Positions 17,495 to 27,170 are shown, numbered from the stretch's first letter. The stretch: DNA of 46,171 nucleotides from Burkholderia sp. S171 (GCF_009766085.1 NZ_LMUF01000025.1:1-46171); one strand, 5' to 3'. Notes: generated from the letters alone by a model not told the origin. Numbers and translations: made by a program.

Positions 17495-17971
17495 ATGCAA
17501 ATGTGGATGAAGCGCCGCTACGAACTCCAGACGGCGCAAGGTAGCCAGCAAACACGTCGCCAACGCGGCTTTACGCTGATCGAAATCATGGTCGTGATCG
17601 CGATTCTCGGAATTCTCGCCGCGTTGATCGTGCCGAAGATCATGAGCCGTCCGGATGAGGCGCGGCGGGTGGCGGCGAAGGCGGATATTGGCTCGATCAT
17701 GCAGTCGCTGAATCTTTATCGGCTGGATAACGGCCGCTATCCGACCCAGGAGCAGGGCCTGCGCGCGCTGGTTGAAAAGCCGACCACCGAACCGGTCCCG
17801 AACAACTGGAAGGGCGGCGGTTATATGGATCGCGTTCCAATGGACCCGTGGGGCAAGGAATATCAATACCTGAACCCGGGCGTGCACGGCGAAGTAGACG
17901 TATTCAGTTACGGCGCGGACAGCAAAGCGGGCGGCGAGGGCAACGACGCCGACATCGGCTCGTGGCAATAG
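17495..17971 (+). CDS. gspG: Major pseudopilin GspG
   Basis: This 158-residue class III prepilin-like protein has the cleavage site RQRG|FTLIEIMVVIAILGILAAL after Gly25, with Glu at mature position 5. The C-terminal GADSKAGGEGNDADIGSW matches the calcium-binding loop of GspG. The start at 17495 is chosen because an AAAGGAAGA ribosome site sits just before it; the ORF from 17444 has none. The prepilin peptidase needed to cleave it is not encoded in the window. Confidence 0.95.
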   Translation: MQMWMKRRYELQTAQGSQQTRRQRGFTLIEIMVVIAILGILAALIVPKIMSRPDEARRVAAKADIGSIMQSLNLYRLDNGRYPTQEQGLRALVEKPTTEPVPNNWKGGGYMDRVPMDPWGKEYQYLNPGVHGEVDVFSYGADSKAGGEGNDADIGSWQ

Positions 17972-18014
17972 GCTTTTTAGCCGTTCCTTGCCCCTTTTAT
18001 AGAAGCGAATCGAC

Positions 18015-18533
18015 GTGAACATGCAGCACAAGCCGGACTGTTCAGTACCCGAGGCCAAGGCGTCGCGCCGCGCGAAGCTGTGGCCGCAGGGCGGCTTTAC
18101 GCTGCTGGAAATGCTGGTGGTGCTGGTGATCGCGGGAATACTGGTGTCGCTGGCGTCGGTGAAGCTCACGCGCAATCCGCGCACGGATCTGAACGAGGAA
18201 GCGCAGCGTGTCGCGCTCCTGTTCGAATCCGCTGGCGACGAAGCGCAGGTGCGGGCGCGTCCTATTGCGTGGATGCCGCTCGACGGCGGTTTTCGCTTCG
18301 ATATCCGCACGGAAGACGGCTGGCGTCCATTGCGCGACGACCTGCTGCGCCAGCGCCGCTGGGAAGGTGGCGTGACCGGCGTGACGATCCAGTACGCCGG
18401 TACGGACCAGTCCGCGGCGCGGGTGGTGTTCGGCACGGAAGCTATCGATACCCCGATGGAAGTGACGCTCGTCTCGGCATCGGGCAGCGTGACGATTGTC
18501 GGCACCGGCAACGGCCGTTATCAGGTGCGCTGA
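18015..18533 (+). CDS. gspH: Minor pseudopilin GspH
   Basis: This 172-residue protein has the prepilin motif PQGG|FTLLEMLVVLVIAGILVSLASVKL, with cleavage after about Gly27. The rest fits a GspH/FimT-type globular domain (ending VTIVGTGNGRYQVR). The GTG at 18015 or the ATG at 18021 could start it. The stop overlaps the gspI start as TGATG. Confidence 0.9.
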   Translation: MNMQHKPDCSVPEAKASRRAKLWPQGGFTLLEMLVVLVIAGILVSLASVKLTRNPRTDLNEEAQRVALLFESAGDEAQVRARPIAWMPLDGGFRFDIRTEDGWRPLRDDLLRQRRWEGGVTGVTIQYAGTDQSAARVVFGTEAIDTPMEVTLVSASGSVTIVGTGNGRYQVR

Positions 18534-18961
18534 TGCCAACGCCCGCGACCGGCCCTCGTCACGGCCTGAAACTCAAACTCAAACTCAACCGTTCGCGCGG
18601 TTTCACGATGATCGAAGTGCTCGTCGCGCTGGCGATCATCGCGGTGGCGCTGGCGGCGTCGCTGCGCGCCGTGGGCGCGATGGCGACCGGCGAGGCGGAC
18701 TTGCATCGGCGGCTCCTGGCCGGCTGGAGCGCCGACAACGAACTCGCGCAATTGCGGCTCACGCATACGTGGCCGGACATTGGTGAACATTCGTTTGATT
18801 GCTCGCAGGGCAATCTGAAGCTGATTTGTACCGACCGCGTATCCTCGACGCCGAATCCGATTTTCCGGCGGGTGGAAGTCGTCGTGGGATCGCCCGGTGT
18901 CTCCGGCAATCTCGCGCAAATGGTCATGGTGGTGGCGAATGAAACCAACCGTTCGCTCTAG
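18533..18961 (+). CDS. gspI: Minor pseudopilin GspI
   Basis: This 142-residue protein has the prepilin motif SRG|FTMIEVLVALAIIAVALAASL after Gly23. The leader contains LKLKLKLN, encoded by 6-bp tandem repeats near 18569-18589. GspI nucleates the pseudopilus tip with GspJ and GspK. The gene overlaps gspH by 1 bp and gspJ by 23 bp. Confidence 0.92.
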   Translation: MPTPATGPRHGLKLKLKLNRSRGFTMIEVLVALAIIAVALAASLRAVGAMATGEADLHRRLLAGWSADNELAQLRLTHTWPDIGEHSFDCSQGNLKLICTDRVSSTPNPIFRRVEVVVGSPGVSGNLAQMVMVVANETNRSL

Positions 18962-19637
18962 GCGGGACGTTCGCAGCCCTCGGGGCGTTCGCAGCGATCA
19001 TGGCTTTACGCTGATCGAGATGCTCGTCGCCATCGCGATCCTCGCGGTGATCGCGGTGCTGTCGTGGCGTGGGCTCGACCAGGTCATGCGCGGCCGCACG
19101 ACCATTACGAACGCGATGGAAGATGAGCGCGTGATGGCGCAATTGTTCGACCAGATGCGTATCGATGCCCGCCAGGCCGCTACCGACGATGAAGCCGGCC
19201 AGGCCGCGGTGGCGATCGGCGGCAATTCGCTGCAGATTGTTCGCGGTGTCTATGCACAAGGCGTGGCGCCGCGCTTGCAGGTCGTGCGTTACCGGTTGAC
19301 GGACAATGGCCGGGTGGTGCGATTTGCGTCGCCGCCGCTCGACAATGTGGGTGAAGTGCGGCGGGCGTTATCGGCGTCGGACAACTCGAACGGCTGGACC
19401 GCGATACCGCTGATGGGCGGCGTTTCGACCTTCGCCACGCGCGCGTATGTGCCCAGTATCGGCTGGACGATGCGCATGGGCGACGTGGCGGCGCAAATCA
19501 CGAAGAACGATAACAACCTGAAAGTGCCGCAGCTCGGCAACGAGCCGTTGCTGCGCGCGGTGCCGGGCATTCAGATCGCACTCGGCGCGCACAATCTCGC
19601 GCGGCCGATCACGCGCGTGTTTCTGATCGGAGAATGA
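18939..19637 (+). CDS. gspJ: Minor pseudopilin GspJ
   Basis: This 232-residue protein has the prepilin motif DHG|FTLIEMLVAIAILAVIAVLSW after Gly22 and a GspJ-type domain (SWRGLDQVMRGRTTITNAMEDERVMAQLFDQMRIDARQA). The start at 18939 gives a normal short leader; the ORF from 18897 would add 14 unrelated residues. It overlaps gspI by 23 bp and gspK by 4 bp. Confidence 0.92.
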   Translation: MKPTVRSRRDVRSPRGVRSDHGFTLIEMLVAIAILAVIAVLSWRGLDQVMRGRTTITNAMEDERVMAQLFDQMRIDARQAATDDEAGQAAVAIGGNSLQIVRGVYAQGVAPRLQVVRYRLTDNGRVVRFASPPLDNVGEVRRALSASDNSNGWTAIPLMGGVSTFATRAYVPSIGWTMRMGDVAAQITKNDNNLKVPQLGNEPLLRAVPGIQIALGAHNLARPITRVFLIGE

Positions 19638-20779
19638 CTATGCGTTCTTCATCGGTTCAGGGAAGGCGGGTCAGGTCAGTGAGACCTTCCAGGCGTGTGC
19701 GACAGCGCGGCGTCGCGATCATCAGCGCGCTGCTGGTCGTGGCGTTGTCGGCGATCATCGTGTCGGGATTGTTGTGGCGTCAGCAAGTGCAGGTCCGCCG
19801 TATCGAGAACCAGCGGCTGCTCGCGCAAGCGCAATGGATCGCGCGCAGCGCGCTCGACTGGACCCGGCTGATCCTGCGTTCCGAAGCCGATTCCGCGCCA
19901 ACCGTCACGTATCTCGGCGGCGTGTGGGGTGTGCCGATCGCGAAAACGCGGCTGTCGGATTTTCTCGGACAAATTGGCGACGTACGGGCGCAGCAGGGCG
20001 CGTCCACCTATCTGTCGGGATCGATTGAAGACGCGCAGGCCAAGTTCAACCTGCGCAACCTGGTCTCCACGCCCACGCCCGGCTTGCTGATCATCAACGC
20101 GCAGGAAATTGCGTCGTTCCAGCGCCTGCTGACGCTGCTCGGACTGAATGCGTCGCTGGCGAAAACCGTCGCGCTGCAGATTCGCGCCGGACTGGCGCAA
20201 TCGGCGACGCGGTTTCAGGCGCAATCGACTACCGCCGCCGCGAACAACACACCGAGCGCCATGCAGGCCGCGATCGCGCAGGGCGGCGGAACGGGCGGTG
20301 GCAATTTTACCGACGACCCCGGTCTCGCCGATGCAGACAGCAACGCGCCGGTCGCACCGTTGCAGATGATCAACGTGGAATCGTTGCTCGATGTCCCCGG
20401 TTTTTCGCCGGAAGCCGTGGAGAAATTGCGGCCGTTCGTAACGGTGCTTCCGACCACGACGTCGGTGAACATGAACACCGCGACGCCGGAAGTGATCGCC
20501 GCGACGGTGCCCGGCATGTCGCTGGAGCAGGCGCAGGCGTTTGTCGCGCGCCGCGAGACCGTGTTTTTCCACGATGTCAGCAACGTGCAACTCGCCCTGA
20601 CAGGCGCGGGCGCGAACACCACCAACATCGATCCGAATCAGATGGACGTGACCACGAAGTATTTCCTGATCCACGGCCGCGTGCAGCACGAGCGGGCGGA
20701 AGTGGACCGGACGACCTTGCTGTATCGCGATCCGGCGACGCATTCCACGCGTATTGTTTATGTACGCGACCAGCTTTGA
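19634..20779 (+). CDS. gspK: Minor pseudopilin GspK
   Basis: This 381-residue protein is the large tip pseudopilin. The cleavage site RQRG|VAIISALLVVALSAIIVSGLLW (after Gly26) lacks the usual Glu5, as is normal for GspK. A T2SSK domain follows, including the SAM-like part MINVESLLDVPGFSPEAVEKLRPFVTVLPTTTSVNMNTATPEVIAA. The ATGA overlap with gspJ couples translation. Confidence 0.93.
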   Translation: MTMRSSSVQGRRVRSVRPSRRVRQRGVAIISALLVVALSAIIVSGLLWRQQVQVRRIENQRLLAQAQWIARSALDWTRLILRSEADSAPTVTYLGGVWGVPIAKTRLSDFLGQIGDVRAQQGASTYLSGSIEDAQAKFNLRNLVSTPTPGLLIINAQEIASFQRLLTLLGLNASLAKTVALQIRAGLAQSATRFQAQSTTAAANNTPSAMQAAIAQGGGTGGGNFTDDPGLADADSNAPVAPLQMINVESLLDVPGFSPEAVEKLRPFVTVLPTTTSVNMNTATPEVIAATVPGMSLEQAQAFVARRETVFFHDVSNVQLALTGAGANTTNIDPNQMDVTTKYFLIHGRVQHERAEVDRTTLLYRDPATHSTRIVYVRDQL

Positions 20780-20857
20780 TGCGTTTGGACGGGTTTCATC
20801 GGAACAACGTCGCAGTACAGTAAGTAACTTTCGATACAGAAAACAAGAGAGCGGCCT

Positions 20858-22159
20858 TTGAGCACATTGATCGTCCTACTGCCGCCGCGCGATCCGGCGG
20901 TGCGCTCCGAAGAGTGGAATTTGCCGGAGTTGCCGTTTTTGCTGCTCGACAAGCGCAACGTCAAGCAGCGGGCCGGCCGTGCCGCGCTTTCGCTGCTGCC
21001 GCGTGCGAGCGCGACGGTGCTGATTGTCGCTGCGCGCGACCTGTTGCTGACCGCCGCGCAAATGCCGCCGCTGAAAGGGCCGCGCTTGCGTCAGGCCTTG
21101 CCCAACGTGGTCGAGGATCAGCTGATCCAGGACCCGCAGACGTGCCATATTGCCGTCGATCCGGTCGCGCTCGCGAGCGGCCGGCGGGTGCTCGCGGTGA
21201 TCGACCGCGGCTGGTTCCGCTTTGTGCTCGATGCGTTCGCGAACGCGGGGCATCGGAATGTGAAGGCCGTTCCGGCCATGCGTTGCTTGCCGCTGCATGA
21301 AAGCGCCGCCGATACCCCGAATCCGTTTGTCGCGGGCATCTTGGGTGACGTGCTGGCGACCGCCCCGACTTTGCTCGGTGGCGACGCGCTCAGGGCGCCC
21401 GAGAGCGCTACGACGCGCGTCGAGATTGCGATTGCGCGTGGCGAGCACGCGGCGCTGGGCGAAGGCCTGGCGATTCCCGCCGATGCCGTGACAACCACGC
21501 TCAGCGCGCTCGCGGGCGCCCAGCCGATGTCGCTGTACACCCTGCGCGACGTTCCCGGTGCCGAGCCGCGCCTGGCGTCGGCGCGGCCCGCGATTCCCGG
21601 CGCGCAGCCGCTGACGTTCGAAACCCTTGCGCACAACGCGCTCGCCAACCCATTCGACCTGTGCCAGTTCGAATTCGCCGCGCAGCCGTGGCGGCTCGAC
21701 CGAGCGACCATGCGGCGCCTGAGGCTGCCGGTGGCGCTGCTGGCCGCGGCGCTGGTGGTATCGATGATCGGCATCAACATCCAGTGGATGCAGCTCGCCC
21801 GGCAACGCGACGCGATCAACGCGCAGATGACCGAGACGCTCCTCAACACGTTCCCGAAAACCACGGTCGTGCTGGATGCGCCCGACCAGATGTCGCGACA
21901 GCTTGACCGCTTGCGGCTGGTGTCGGGGCAACTATCGCCGTCTGATTTCCTTTCTCTCGCCGATGCCCTCGCCCGTGCACTTGGGCCTATTCCGGTGAAT
22001 GGGATTGCGGGACTGGATTACCACGACAGGCGGCTTGAGGTGACCTTCAAGCCGGAAACCAAGGTCGATCCTGGCTTGCAGACACGGCTTTCGGCGAACG
22101 GGCTGGCTGGTGGTATCGACAGCAATACCGGCAAGTGGACCATCAGGAGCGCCCAATGA
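20858..22159 (+). CDS. gspL: Type II secretion protein GspL
   Basis: This 433-residue inner-membrane protein has a cytoplasmic actin-like domain (about 1-285) that binds GspE, one membrane span (LPVALLAAALVVSMIGINIQW, about 288-308) and a periplasmic ferredoxin-like end. A TTG start after AAGAGAG is read from the ORF limits. A 78-bp gap separates it from gspK; the stop overlaps gspM (ATGA). Confidence 0.9.
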   Translation: MSTLIVLLPPRDPAVRSEEWNLPELPFLLLDKRNVKQRAGRAALSLLPRASATVLIVAARDLLLTAAQMPPLKGPRLRQALPNVVEDQLIQDPQTCHIAVDPVALASGRRVLAVIDRGWFRFVLDAFANAGHRNVKAVPAMRCLPLHESAADTPNPFVAGILGDVLATAPTLLGGDALRAPESATTRVEIAIARGEHAALGEGLAIPADAVTTTLSALAGAQPMSLYTLRDVPGAEPRLASARPAIPGAQPLTFETLAHNALANPFDLCQFEFAAQPWRLDRATMRRLRLPVALLAAALVVSMIGINIQWMQLARQRDAINAQMTETLLNTFPKTTVVLDAPDQMSRQLDRLRLVSGQLSPSDFLSLADALARALGPIPVNGIAGLDYHDRRLEVTFKPETKVDPGLQTRLSANGLAGGIDSNTGKWTIRSAQ

Positions 22160-22659
22160 AACAAGTCATCATCGACACTTGGGGCGAGTTTTGGAACGCG
22201 CGTACCCAGCGCGAAAAGACCATCCTGATGTGGGGGGGCGTGGTTGCGGCCATCGCTCTGGTCTATCTGGTCTTGTGGGCACCCGCGTATGAAGGGCGCG
22301 CGCGGCTTCGCAGTACGCTGCCCGGCATGCAGCTCCAGCTCGCGCAGATGACCGCGCAAGCCAACGAGGCGCGCTCGCTGGCAGGCGGCGGCCAGGGCGT
22401 CACGCCGACCGGCGGCGCGTTGCGCGACGCATTGGCGAAGTCTCTCACCGACAGCAACATGCCGCCCGTGCAGGTCCAGGTGGTCGGCTCGGGCGTGCAG
22501 ATCCAGTTGAAGAACGCGTCGTTCCCGGAATGGACGGTTTGGCTCGACAACGCCAGGAAGCAGTTCAAGGTGCAGGTCAGCGAGGCGCATATCACGGCGC
22601 TGAAGCCCGATGGCCAAGTGGATCTGACGGCATCGCTGCAACCGGCGCAGCTGCAATGA
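22156..22659 (+). CDS. gspM: Type II secretion protein GspM
   Basis: This 167-residue bitopic inner-membrane protein has one span (about 17-40, ILMWGGVVAAIALVYLVLWAP) and a periplasmic ferredoxin-like domain. It partners GspL. Start 22156 overlaps the gspL stop and is preferred to 22135. Confidence 0.92.
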   Translation: MKQVIIDTWGEFWNARTQREKTILMWGGVVAAIALVYLVLWAPAYEGRARLRSTLPGMQLQLAQMTAQANEARSLAGGGQGVTPTGGALRDALAKSLTDSNMPPVQVQVVGSGVQIQLKNASFPEWTVWLDNARKQFKVQVSEAHITALKPDGQVDLTASLQPAQLQ

Positions 22660-23447
22660 ACTACGGTACGCGGCGGCTTCTCGCGGCTTGGCCGTGGTTC
22701 GTGGTGGCGGGAATATCGGTGGTCATCACGCTGGCCGTCATGTTGCCGGCGGCCTGGATCGTGCCGCAATTCGCGAAGTCGACGGACGGCCATGTGAATC
22801 TCGTCGATCCGGCCGGTTCGCTTTGGAAAGGCTCGGCCACGCTGATGCTGGCGACCGGCGGTGGTGCGGCCGCTGCCGACGGCGCGACGCTGCTGCCGGG
22901 ACGGATCGAGTGGCACACGGCCTTCTGGCCTTTGTTCACCGGCCATGTACACATGGAGATGCGCCAGACGGACTCCATGCCGGACCCGGTTTTCGTCGAT
23001 GCCGGTCTTTCAGGTTCAACTGTTTCGGCGGGCGCGATTGCCGTGCCGGCGAGCCTGCTCTCGGGTTTGGGCGCGCCATTCAACACGCTCAACATGGAAG
23101 GCAATGTCCGGCTGAACTGGACCGAATGGCGGATGCTTGGACCCAACACCTACGGGCAGGTGATCGTGACGCTCGGTGATATGGCGTCCAGCGTGTCGCG
23201 CGTGAAGCCGTTGGGGTCGTATCGCGTGGTGTTTCAGGCGGAAGGCCAGGCGGGGACCATTAACCTGACGACGATGTCAAAAGGGCCGTTGCTGCTGAAC
23301 GGGCAAGGGACGGTGTCGAAGACATCGAGCGCGTTCGACGGCACGGCGACGGCCACGCCGGATGCACGCGAAAACCTGGCGGGATTGTTGAACCTGCTCG
23401 GACGGCATACGGGACCGGATACCGTCGAGCTGACCTTCGTTCGATAG
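22656..23447 (+). CDS. gspN: Type II secretion protein GspN
   Basis: This 263-residue protein has an N-terminal membrane span (LLAAWPWFVVAGISVVITLAVMLPAAWIV) and a GspN-type periplasmic part (NLVDPAGSLWKGSATLML; LNMEGNVRLNWTEWRM; LLNLLGRHTGPDTVELTFVR). GspN is an accessory T2SS component of unclear role. Start 22656 overlaps the gspM stop (ATGA). It is the last gene of the operon; a weak hairpin CGGGGC/GCCCCG (23492-23509) follows. Confidence 0.88.
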   Translation: MNYGTRRLLAAWPWFVVAGISVVITLAVMLPAAWIVPQFAKSTDGHVNLVDPAGSLWKGSATLMLATGGGAAAADGATLLPGRIEWHTAFWPLFTGHVHMEMRQTDSMPDPVFVDAGLSGSTVSAGAIAVPASLLSGLGAPFNTLNMEGNVRLNWTEWRMLGPNTYGQVIVTLGDMASSVSRVKPLGSYRVVFQAEGQAGTINLTTMSKGPLLLNGQGTVSKTSSAFDGTATATPDARENLAGLLNLLGRHTGPDTVELTFVR

Positions 23448-23516
23448 AAGTCGGGCCCTTCCTTCGACGCTTCGCAGCGCGCCAAGGACCTCGGGGCATC
23501 CTCGCCCCGGTGCGTC

Positions 23517-25088
23517 TTACTCTTTGGCCGTGCCGCCGCCGTTCGTCGCAACCGTCGACGAACCTTGCGCGGGATTCGACGCGGCGTTCGACCCCTTCAC
23601 CGCAACTGCGCTCGCGGGAACCGGCGCCGCTGCGCTGCCGGTTTCCTGATCCATCTGCGCCGTGTCCCAGCCACCGCCGAGCGCCTTGATCAATCCCACC
23701 GACGACACCATCCGTTCCCCGGCGATATTCGCCAGCTTCTGCTCGGCGGTGAACGCCGTGGTCTGCGCAGTGAGCACGTTGATGAACCCGACCGTGCCCG
23801 ACTTGTACTGATTGGTCACAATAGCCAGCGCCTGCTGCGCCGACGCCACCGCTTGCTGCTGGATCCCGATCTCGTTCGCGAGAATCCTCTGCGACGCCAA
23901 ATTGTCCTCGACGTCCTGGAACGCGGTCAGCACCGCTTGCCGATACGTCGCCACGGCCGAGTCATACGACGCGCGCGCCGCTTCGGTCTGGGCGGCCCGC
24001 AAGCCGCCATCGAAAATGGTCGCCGCGAGATCCGGCCCGAGCGTCCAGAAGCGCGACGGCGCGGTCAGCAATTGCGAAAATATTGAGCTTTGGAAGCCGC
24101 CGGTTGCTGACAAGGTCAGCGTAGGGAAAAACGCCGCAATGGCCACGCCGATCTGTTCGTTCGCCTGCGCCGCCTTGCGCTCGGCCGACGCAATGTCAGG
24201 CCGCCGTTCGAGGATGGCAGACGGCAGTTGCAGCGGCACGTCGGGCGGCGTGGCGTCGAGCGGCGATGAGGCGATAGAGAATGTCGACGCCGGCTCGCCG
24301 ACCAGCACGGCAATCGCGTGTTCGTATTGCGCGCGGGCGACGCCGTTATCGATAGCCGACGCTTGTGCCGATTGCAATTGCGTCTGCGCCTGAATCACAT
24401 CCGAGCGGGCGGCCGTGCCTTGCGCGTACTGGTTCTGCGTGAGTCGCAGCGTGCGCTGATAGGCGGCGACGGTGTCGTCGAGGAGCTTTTGCTGTGCGTC
24501 CAGCGAACGCAACTGGAAGTACGTTTGCGCGAGCGAGCCTTGCGCCGAGAGCCGTGCGTTGGCGAGATCGGCAGCGGCACTTTGCTCACCGGCGCGCTGC
24601 GCGCCGACCGTCCGGCTGACGGTGCCCCACAGATCCGGTTCCCACGATGCATCGAGGGAAAGATCGTAGGCATTGTTGATCGATCCACCGCTAGAAACCG
24701 ATCCGCTCGAGCGGGTGGAAGAACGTGCCCGCGAACCCGTCGCCGATAACCCCAGCGTAGGGAAATACGCCGCACGCGCTTCTGAGACCAACGCCCGTGC
24801 CTGCCGATAAGCCGCCGCGAATTGAGCAATAGTTTGATTCGACGCATTCAACCGCGTTTCGAGGTCATTCAACTGCGGGTCGTTATAAATCGCCCACCAG
24901 TTTCCACGATCGACCCGGTCCGAAGGCTGCGCGACTTTCCAGCCCTCGGGCGCTTCTTTATACGATGCGGGAATCGCGGCGTCGGGGCGTTTGTAGTTCG
25001 GACCGACGGCGCAACCGGCCATTGTCAGTGCCAGTGCGAGGACGAAAGCGGACTTGCGAGGAAAAACGGGTATTCGGGTGAACGGCAT
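23517..25088 (-). CDS. RND efflux outer-membrane factor, NodT/OprM family lipoprotein
   Basis: This 523-residue TolC-fold lipoprotein has a signal peptide with lipobox MAGC (Cys26) followed by AVGPNYKRPDA. Two OEP repeats follow, the second including LPSAILERRPDIASAERKAAQANEQIGVAIAAFFPTLTL. It should form the outer-membrane exit duct of a tripartite efflux pump. No membrane-fusion protein or RND pump lies near it, so it either serves a distant pump or is an orphan. The last about 35 residues (Ala/Ser/Pro-rich, ending NGGGTAKE) are a low-complexity tail. Start 25088 places the lipobox correctly and has AGGA upstream; the ORF from 25154 would bury the signal. Confidence 0.9.
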   Translation of the reverse strand: MPFTRIPVFPRKSAFVLALALTMAGCAVGPNYKRPDAAIPASYKEAPEGWKVAQPSDRVDRGNWWAIYNDPQLNDLETRLNASNQTIAQFAAAYRQARALVSEARAAYFPTLGLSATGSRARSSTRSSGSVSSGGSINNAYDLSLDASWEPDLWGTVSRTVGAQRAGEQSAAADLANARLSAQGSLAQTYFQLRSLDAQQKLLDDTVAAYQRTLRLTQNQYAQGTAARSDVIQAQTQLQSAQASAIDNGVARAQYEHAIAVLVGEPASTFSIASSPLDATPPDVPLQLPSAILERRPDIASAERKAAQANEQIGVAIAAFFPTLTLSATGGFQSSIFSQLLTAPSRFWTLGPDLAATIFDGGLRAAQTEAARASYDSAVATYRQAVLTAFQDVEDNLASQRILANEIGIQQQAVASAQQALAIVTNQYKSGTVGFINVLTAQTTAFTAEQKLANIAGERMVSSVGLIKALGGGWDTAQMDQETGSAAAPVPASAVAVKGSNAASNPAQGSSTVATNGGGTAKE

Positions 25089-25331
25089 CTGCTCTGGATT
25101 CCTGTCGGAGGTTGCGCGTGCTTCAACGCAATGCGGCGCGAAGCGTTCGTGCAACCGGTCCGAAATGGTAACTGAACGCGCGCGTAGGGCGAACGTCGGG
25201 CAGGCGTTAGGGTAACGGTTTGAAAGGAAGCTGGGTGTTACTCGCCGTGCGGAATCAGTTACGGGTCGTTACGCAACTCGCAGGCGCTGCGTGGGTTGCG
25301 TAACGAAGCGTCAAGAACGGCGACGAGAGTA

Positions 25332-25610
25332 TTAGGCGTCGCAGTGTTTCGGACGGCAAAGCAGCGGGGTATTGGCGGGCGCAGTATCGGCGGGCTTGCG
25401 CGTGCGCCTGTTTTCGAACCACGCGGCACCCAGCACGACAAACGATCCGCCCGGCAGCAAGAACACGATCACATAGAGCGCCAGCTTCCACGAGCTTAAA
25501 TTAGGCGGCAGGACGTGCAGCAAGGCGGCAGTGATTGAATGGCCGAAGCGTCGGCCGAGGAGGCGGGTGGTTTGGGCAGCGCGGTTCATCGGGTAAATCC
25601 ATTTACGCAT
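25332..25610 (-). CDS. Small hypothetical membrane protein
   Basis: This 92-residue (or 85 from ATG 25589) product has one clear hydrophobic span (KLALYVIVFLLPGGSFVVLGAAWF, about 43-66) and a basic N-terminus. The family is not recognised and no ribosome site stands out. The compact span and the absence of an overlapping better ORF favour a real gene. Confidence 0.5.
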   Translation of the reverse strand: MRKWIYPMNRAAQTTRLLGRRFGHSITAALLHVLPPNLSSWKLALYVIVFLLPGGSFVVLGAAWFENRRTRKPADTAPANTPLLCRPKHCDA

Positions 25611-26381
25611 CGAATGGTTCGATGCTTTCAGTCGGTCAGAACATGGTCTCGGGTGGCGCCTTGGCGCGTAACTCGTTGCTTAGAATAATATTGACTATGC
25701 AATCGATTTTCAAGATGCGTTCCTTAGCAAATTTTTGCACTGTTGTTTTTAAGTCGCGAGAGCGGAGCCTGCGTGGTACTAGCATTCGCCGGCTGGCGGA
25801 TGGGATGGGTTGTTTCACTCCAGGGCTCTCCATTGGGGGCGTTCTGTGCGCTGCGACTGACGGTGTTTCGATGGAATTCACGCGGCTTCTGAGCGTTGCT
25901 TGAATTCATGTGCCTTGAACCGGCAGACGCGGCCGTTGCGCATTGCAGCCTGCCAGCAAGGGGTTTTGTGGAGGAAGCGCGGGGCGAGGTCGCTTTAAAT
26001 GAAGTATTGCATGGAACGTGTTCGACTAAGCAGCGGGCGAGCGTTGCGGGTTCACGAGAACGGGGAAGCGGAGAGCGCGTGGGAGGCTAGGCCGGCGAAT
26101 CTCTTTCAGGCGCTTCGGCCGCGTATTGCACGGAGACGCGTTGCGCCAAGTGTCCCGAACAGGCGGAGAAGTCGGCCATTACCTCGCGGAAGTAAAACAA
26201 TGCCTATGCAAGGGTTTTAGCTATCGAACCGATAGTAACCAGCCCGTCGATGCATTAAATAGTAGGTAGGCGCCACATACCCATCGATAGCCGCCGTCTT
26301 GCCGATTTGCTTGATCGAATAAGCAAAGGCCGCGTTCCCTGACGAGAATGCGGCCTTCAGCGCTTAATAACGGACGGAAAC
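25611..26381. other. Intergenic region, no gene recognised
   Basis: This is about 770 bp with only short, compositionally random ORFs. An AT-rich patch occurs at 25680-25750. No repeat, RNA or mobile-element remnant is recognised. Confidence 0.4.
26326..26357 (-). terminator. Terminator-like hairpin after the lipoprotein gene
   Basis: A perfect 8-bp stem AAGGCCGC/GCGGCCTT (26326-26333 with 26350-26357) has a 16-nt loop and a short TTTGCTTATT tail on the minus strand. It lies 25 bp 3' of the lipoprotein gene. Confidence 0.45.
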
Positions 26382-26975
26382 TTACTGCGGCGTCAGGACT
26401 TGGCCAGATTGTCCCGGCTGATTCTCGAGCGTCGGCGGCATGGGCTGGACGGGCAAGTTTTGCCGCATCGGCTGCGATGGTGGAGCAGGAGAAACCGGCG
26501 GCAACGCATTGCCAGATGCCGTTGCGCCTCCCGGCGTGCCCATCTGCGATGGCCCGCCGCGCACGAATTGCTTGAAGTCCGCGCCGGCCTTCCAGGGGTT
26601 TGGCTCGCAACCGAGCATGTTGTCGCAATGGGCGGCGAAACCGATCGTGGCCGTCCCTTCGTTGCTTGGCGTTTTGGTGATCTGGTACGCCAAGGCGCGT
26701 TTGCCGCCCGACGGGCCATCGGTCTGGATGATCGAATCTGTCACGGTCTGCAGTTTGTATTCGGAGTGATTGCTCACCCAAACCTGCGCGCGCGCCCACC
26801 ACGCGTCACATTCGGCCTTGTTCGTACACGTGAGCGGCGCTGTGGCCTGCTCCATGGTTTCGCCAGCGATCTGTCCGGTCGTCGAGCATCCGGCCAGGAG
26901 AGCGATTGCCGCCACCACCGTACTCATTGCCGCCGTCTTGGCCAAGTTCGTGCCTCCCAACAGGTTTTTTCTCAT
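26382..26975 (-). CDS. Putative lipoprotein of unknown function
   Basis: This 197-residue protein has a signal peptide with lipobox LLAGC (Cys30). The conserved-looking core (about 45-140) has four more cysteines (CTNKAEC and CDNMLGC) that could pair as two disulfides in the periplasm. The last 55 residues are Pro/Gln-rich. An AAGGAGAG ribosome site precedes the ATG. The family is not recognised with confidence. Confidence 0.75.
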   Translation of the reverse strand: MRKNLLGGTNLAKTAAMSTVVAAIALLAGCSTTGQIAGETMEQATAPLTCTNKAECDAWWARAQVWVSNHSEYKLQTVTDSIIQTDGPSGGKRALAYQITKTPSNEGTATIGFAAHCDNMLGCEPNPWKAGADFKQFVRGGPSQMGTPGGATASGNALPPVSPAPPSQPMRQNLPVQPMPPTLENQPGQSGQVLTPQ

Positions 26976-27170
26976 TTTTCTAACTCTCCTTGATGTGTGT
27001 CCGGACTGGCCGATCGTGCCCGGCCAGTCGCTAACCAGTCTGACTCAGCTGATACGTCGCTATTTTCAGACCCGACACGCACGCGAGCGTTTCCACGCGT
27101 TGCGCACTGTTGCAAAACAAGTAAGGGTTGCCGCTGCTGAGGCTGTGCGGCGAGGAAAAACTGCTGGGTT

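Noticed and set aside
26221..26802. A 193-codon minus-strand ORF overlapping the lipoprotein gene
   Set aside because: The overlapping frame has the lipobox, signal peptide and ribosome site; this one is a frame shadow.
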